A stretch of DNA of 10,441 bases from Blastomyces gilchristii SLH14081 (taxonomy: Eukaryota > Ascomycota > Eurotiomycetes > Onygenales > Ajellomycetaceae): assembly GCF_000003855.2 (NCBI RefSeq), contig NW_003101675.1, positions 1,461,230-1,471,670 on the forward strand. Reading direction: 5' to 3'. The position numbers were made by a program, and so were the translations under genes. This document shows positions 9,222 to 10,441 of this stretch, piece by piece. Every line of letters starts with the position of its first letter. Position 1 is the stretch's first letter. A model generated the notes under the pieces. It made no database searches. It had not been told where the DNA came from and saw only the letters and a list, made by a program, of their open reading frames with translations.

Positions 9222-9285
9222 CTAATCAATTAGAGAATAGAAGTATTATCAAAAATCATTATCTCTTAATAAATAAAAAACTTAT
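9222..9285 (-). other. Decayed 64-nt intron with mutated donor site
   Basis: The coding frame jumps exactly here. The minus-strand segment begins ATAAGT after CTG, which is a GTAAGT donor with its first G changed to A in a GG context. It contains CTAAT 14 bases before the end and finishes TTAG before CAG. Size and motifs match fungal introns, and removing it joins two frames that read as one charged protein. A 1-base frameshift is the alternative. Confidence 0.65.
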
Positions 9286-9764
9286 CAGTTTTGACTTCTT
9301 TATCTCTTACTTTAACACTCTCTTAATCTTCTTCTATTACTGCTTATTTATAGTAATACTCTTCTTCTCTCTCTCTCTCTTTATCTTGATCTTAAATCAT
9401 TCTCAGAACTTCTTCTGATCTTATTACTACTGTATAAGACTCTTCACTGTCTTCTTCTTCAATCTCTCACAGACAGTGTTATCTATATTATTTCTATACT
9501 TAGTTCAGTCTAAATCTATTAGAAGTGTTACTTAAAATCATTATCATTCTACTCTCTTACAGAGTCTCTTCAAGGTATTATAACATGTCTTACAATTTAT
9601 CTTCTCTCACTTAAACATCTTCTTCTTCTCTCTCTTCAATCTGTGATAGTACTCACATGTCTTGATAATCTGCAGAACCATAGAATATTTGAAAAAGAAT
9701 AACATAATTGATTTCAGTGAGTGTTGAAGAGAGGTGAAGATAGAAGAGACAGTCAGAAATGATA

Positions 9765-9855
9765 TGATAATAATGATAATAATAATGATGATGATAGTAA
9801 TAATGATGATGATAGTAATAATGATAATGATGATAATAATGATAATAATGATAAA
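9765..9855. repeat. GAT/AAT microsatellite with two exact 18-bp units
   Basis: Plus-strand repeats of GATAAT, GATGAT and AATAAT. The unit TAATAATGATGATGATAG occurs at 9780-9797 and 9798-9815. It begins about 60-85 bases upstream of the candidate starts of the minus-strand Cys-cluster gene, so it falls in its promoter or 5' leader region. No effect on expression can be read from the sequence. Confidence 0.85.
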
Positions 9856-10441
9856 AGAGAGAGTGTATTAAAATATATTACTGACTTATTAAATATAAAG
9901 AGACTTAAAGAAAATATTAACAGCTTTCAGTGATGTATAGAAACAGCTACAGTATTGTATAATAACATCATCTTTATTTAATACATGCACTGTTCATATT
10001 CTTTATATACAGTTATTATATAATCTGTATCAGAGATACATGCAGAAAACAGATCTTTATTACTAGAACAAATGATTGCAGCAATTCTCTGTTTTTATAT
10101 TATAAAGATAAATTATTCTTATTTCTTTCTTCTCTCTTTTCTCCTCTTCAATCAATCACTAATTTCAAGCTAATATGAAAACTATTAAAACACTCTCAGA
10201 AACTCTCAAATTGAAGAGTATAGACTAATTAAATTTTAAATACAGAAGAAATCAAAATTTCTTCTATAGATTCAATTACTCATTCTCTCTTAAATAAAAC
10301 AGCAGTCACATTTCCTTCTCTTCTCAATCAAACAAAACATGGCCTGTGAAAAGTGAGTATCATATCAGGTTATAATGATCAACACGGTCTCAGCATCAGA
10401 GCTGCATATATGCAGTGCATGCTGAACTGAGAGACTGCGAA
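9856..10441. other. Gene-free region up to the window end
   Basis: No coding frame, tRNA or other RNA gene is visible on either strand. A pyrimidine-rich stretch lies at about 10110-10155. The last 130 bases are less AT-rich and hold two CpG sites (10385, 10438), suggesting the start of a different, less mutated segment. Confidence 0.55.
10390..10425. repeat. Nested palindrome in a less mutated segment
   Basis: CTGCATATATGCAG (10402-10415) is a perfect 14-bp palindrome. It is enclosed by TCAGCAT (10390-10396) and ATGCTGA (10419-10425), an exact 7-bp inverted pair. Two CpG sites flank it. It could be a transposon end or a cruciform-forming site; the window stops before this can be judged. Confidence 0.6.

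Larger units (their letters stand above)
8883..9681 (-). pseudogene. Decayed gene for a Cys-cluster, charged protein (possible Zn2Cys6-like)
   Basis: Minus strand: ATG at 9681-9679 (an in-frame ATG also lies at 9705-9703), one 64-nt intron, stop TAG at 8885-8883, about 244 codons. I do not recognise the family firmly. Near the N-terminus TCEYYHRLKREK is followed by NCKTCYNTLKRLC. The second half is CxxC-x7-C; in the first half Tyr stands where a second Cys would give CxxC, so a fungal Zn2Cys6-like DNA-binding cluster is possible, though a third Cys is not visible. The middle is Lys/Glu-rich with decayed Gln runs (CAG TAG TAA TAA). After the intron comes a helical, coiled-coil-like part (ALLSEHVNLLTTEM, then SETADQKMQNFEIQINL). 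A Lys run near 8962-8943 closes it. About twenty stop codons interrupt the frame, so it is not functional. It lies on the same strand as the hAT transposase, about 950 bases upstream. Confidence 0.7.

Noticed and set aside
9505..9512. TCAGTCTA as the right terminal inverted repeat of the hAT element.
   Set aside because: Only about eight bases match and they fall inside the minus-strand Cys-cluster gene's coding frame.

Overview
This window looks like an AT-rich, transposon-dense block of a filamentous fungal nuclear genome, most likely an ascomycete. I infer this from a Tad1-like LINE, a Copia element, a hAT transposase with a short fungal-type intron, and a Cys-rich gene with another short intron. 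No gene in the window is intact. The decay is almost purely by C-to-T / G-to-A transitions. CpG is nearly extinct (I count seven by eye in 10.4 kb, four of them within 78 bases), GG/CC is scarce, and TGA, TAA and TAG codons dot reading frames that otherwise stay in register for kilobases. This is the signature of a RIP-like (repeat-induced point mutation) or methylation-deamination process, not of random erosion with indels.

Layout. 1-3204 (+): the 3' two thirds of a LINE ORF2 (linker, reverse transcriptase, RNase H, C-terminal Cys/His region), one uninterrupted frame broken by about thirty stop codons. 3205-3578: its 3' UTR, with a perfect 9-bp hairpin and a (TAA)6 tail. 3579-about 5671 (+): a Copia Pol fragment (protease, integrase, start of reverse transcriptase), cut off at both ends. 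About 5672-5800: a small CpG-retaining island with tandem CTAGACTG repeats, perhaps the terminus of the next element. 6014-about 7932 (-): a decayed hAT transposase with a 131-nt intron that holds a 13-bp tandem repeat. 7933-8882: AT-rich DNA with no gene I can defend. 8883-9681 (-): a decayed, intron-containing gene for a lysine/glutamate-rich protein with an N-terminal Cys cluster. 9765-9855: a GAT/AAT microsatellite upstream of that gene. 9856-10441: no gene, ending in a palindromic, CpG-containing stretch.

The elements are nested. The LINE tail abuts mid-Copia coding sequence on the left, and the hAT-side sequence replaces the Copia reverse transcriptase on the right, so the Copia copy was probably split by one or both. 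Nothing here appears able to make a functional protein. The value of the window is as a record of a genome-defence mutation process, and of introns, a 3' hairpin and a possible two-gene DNA transposon that can still be read through it.
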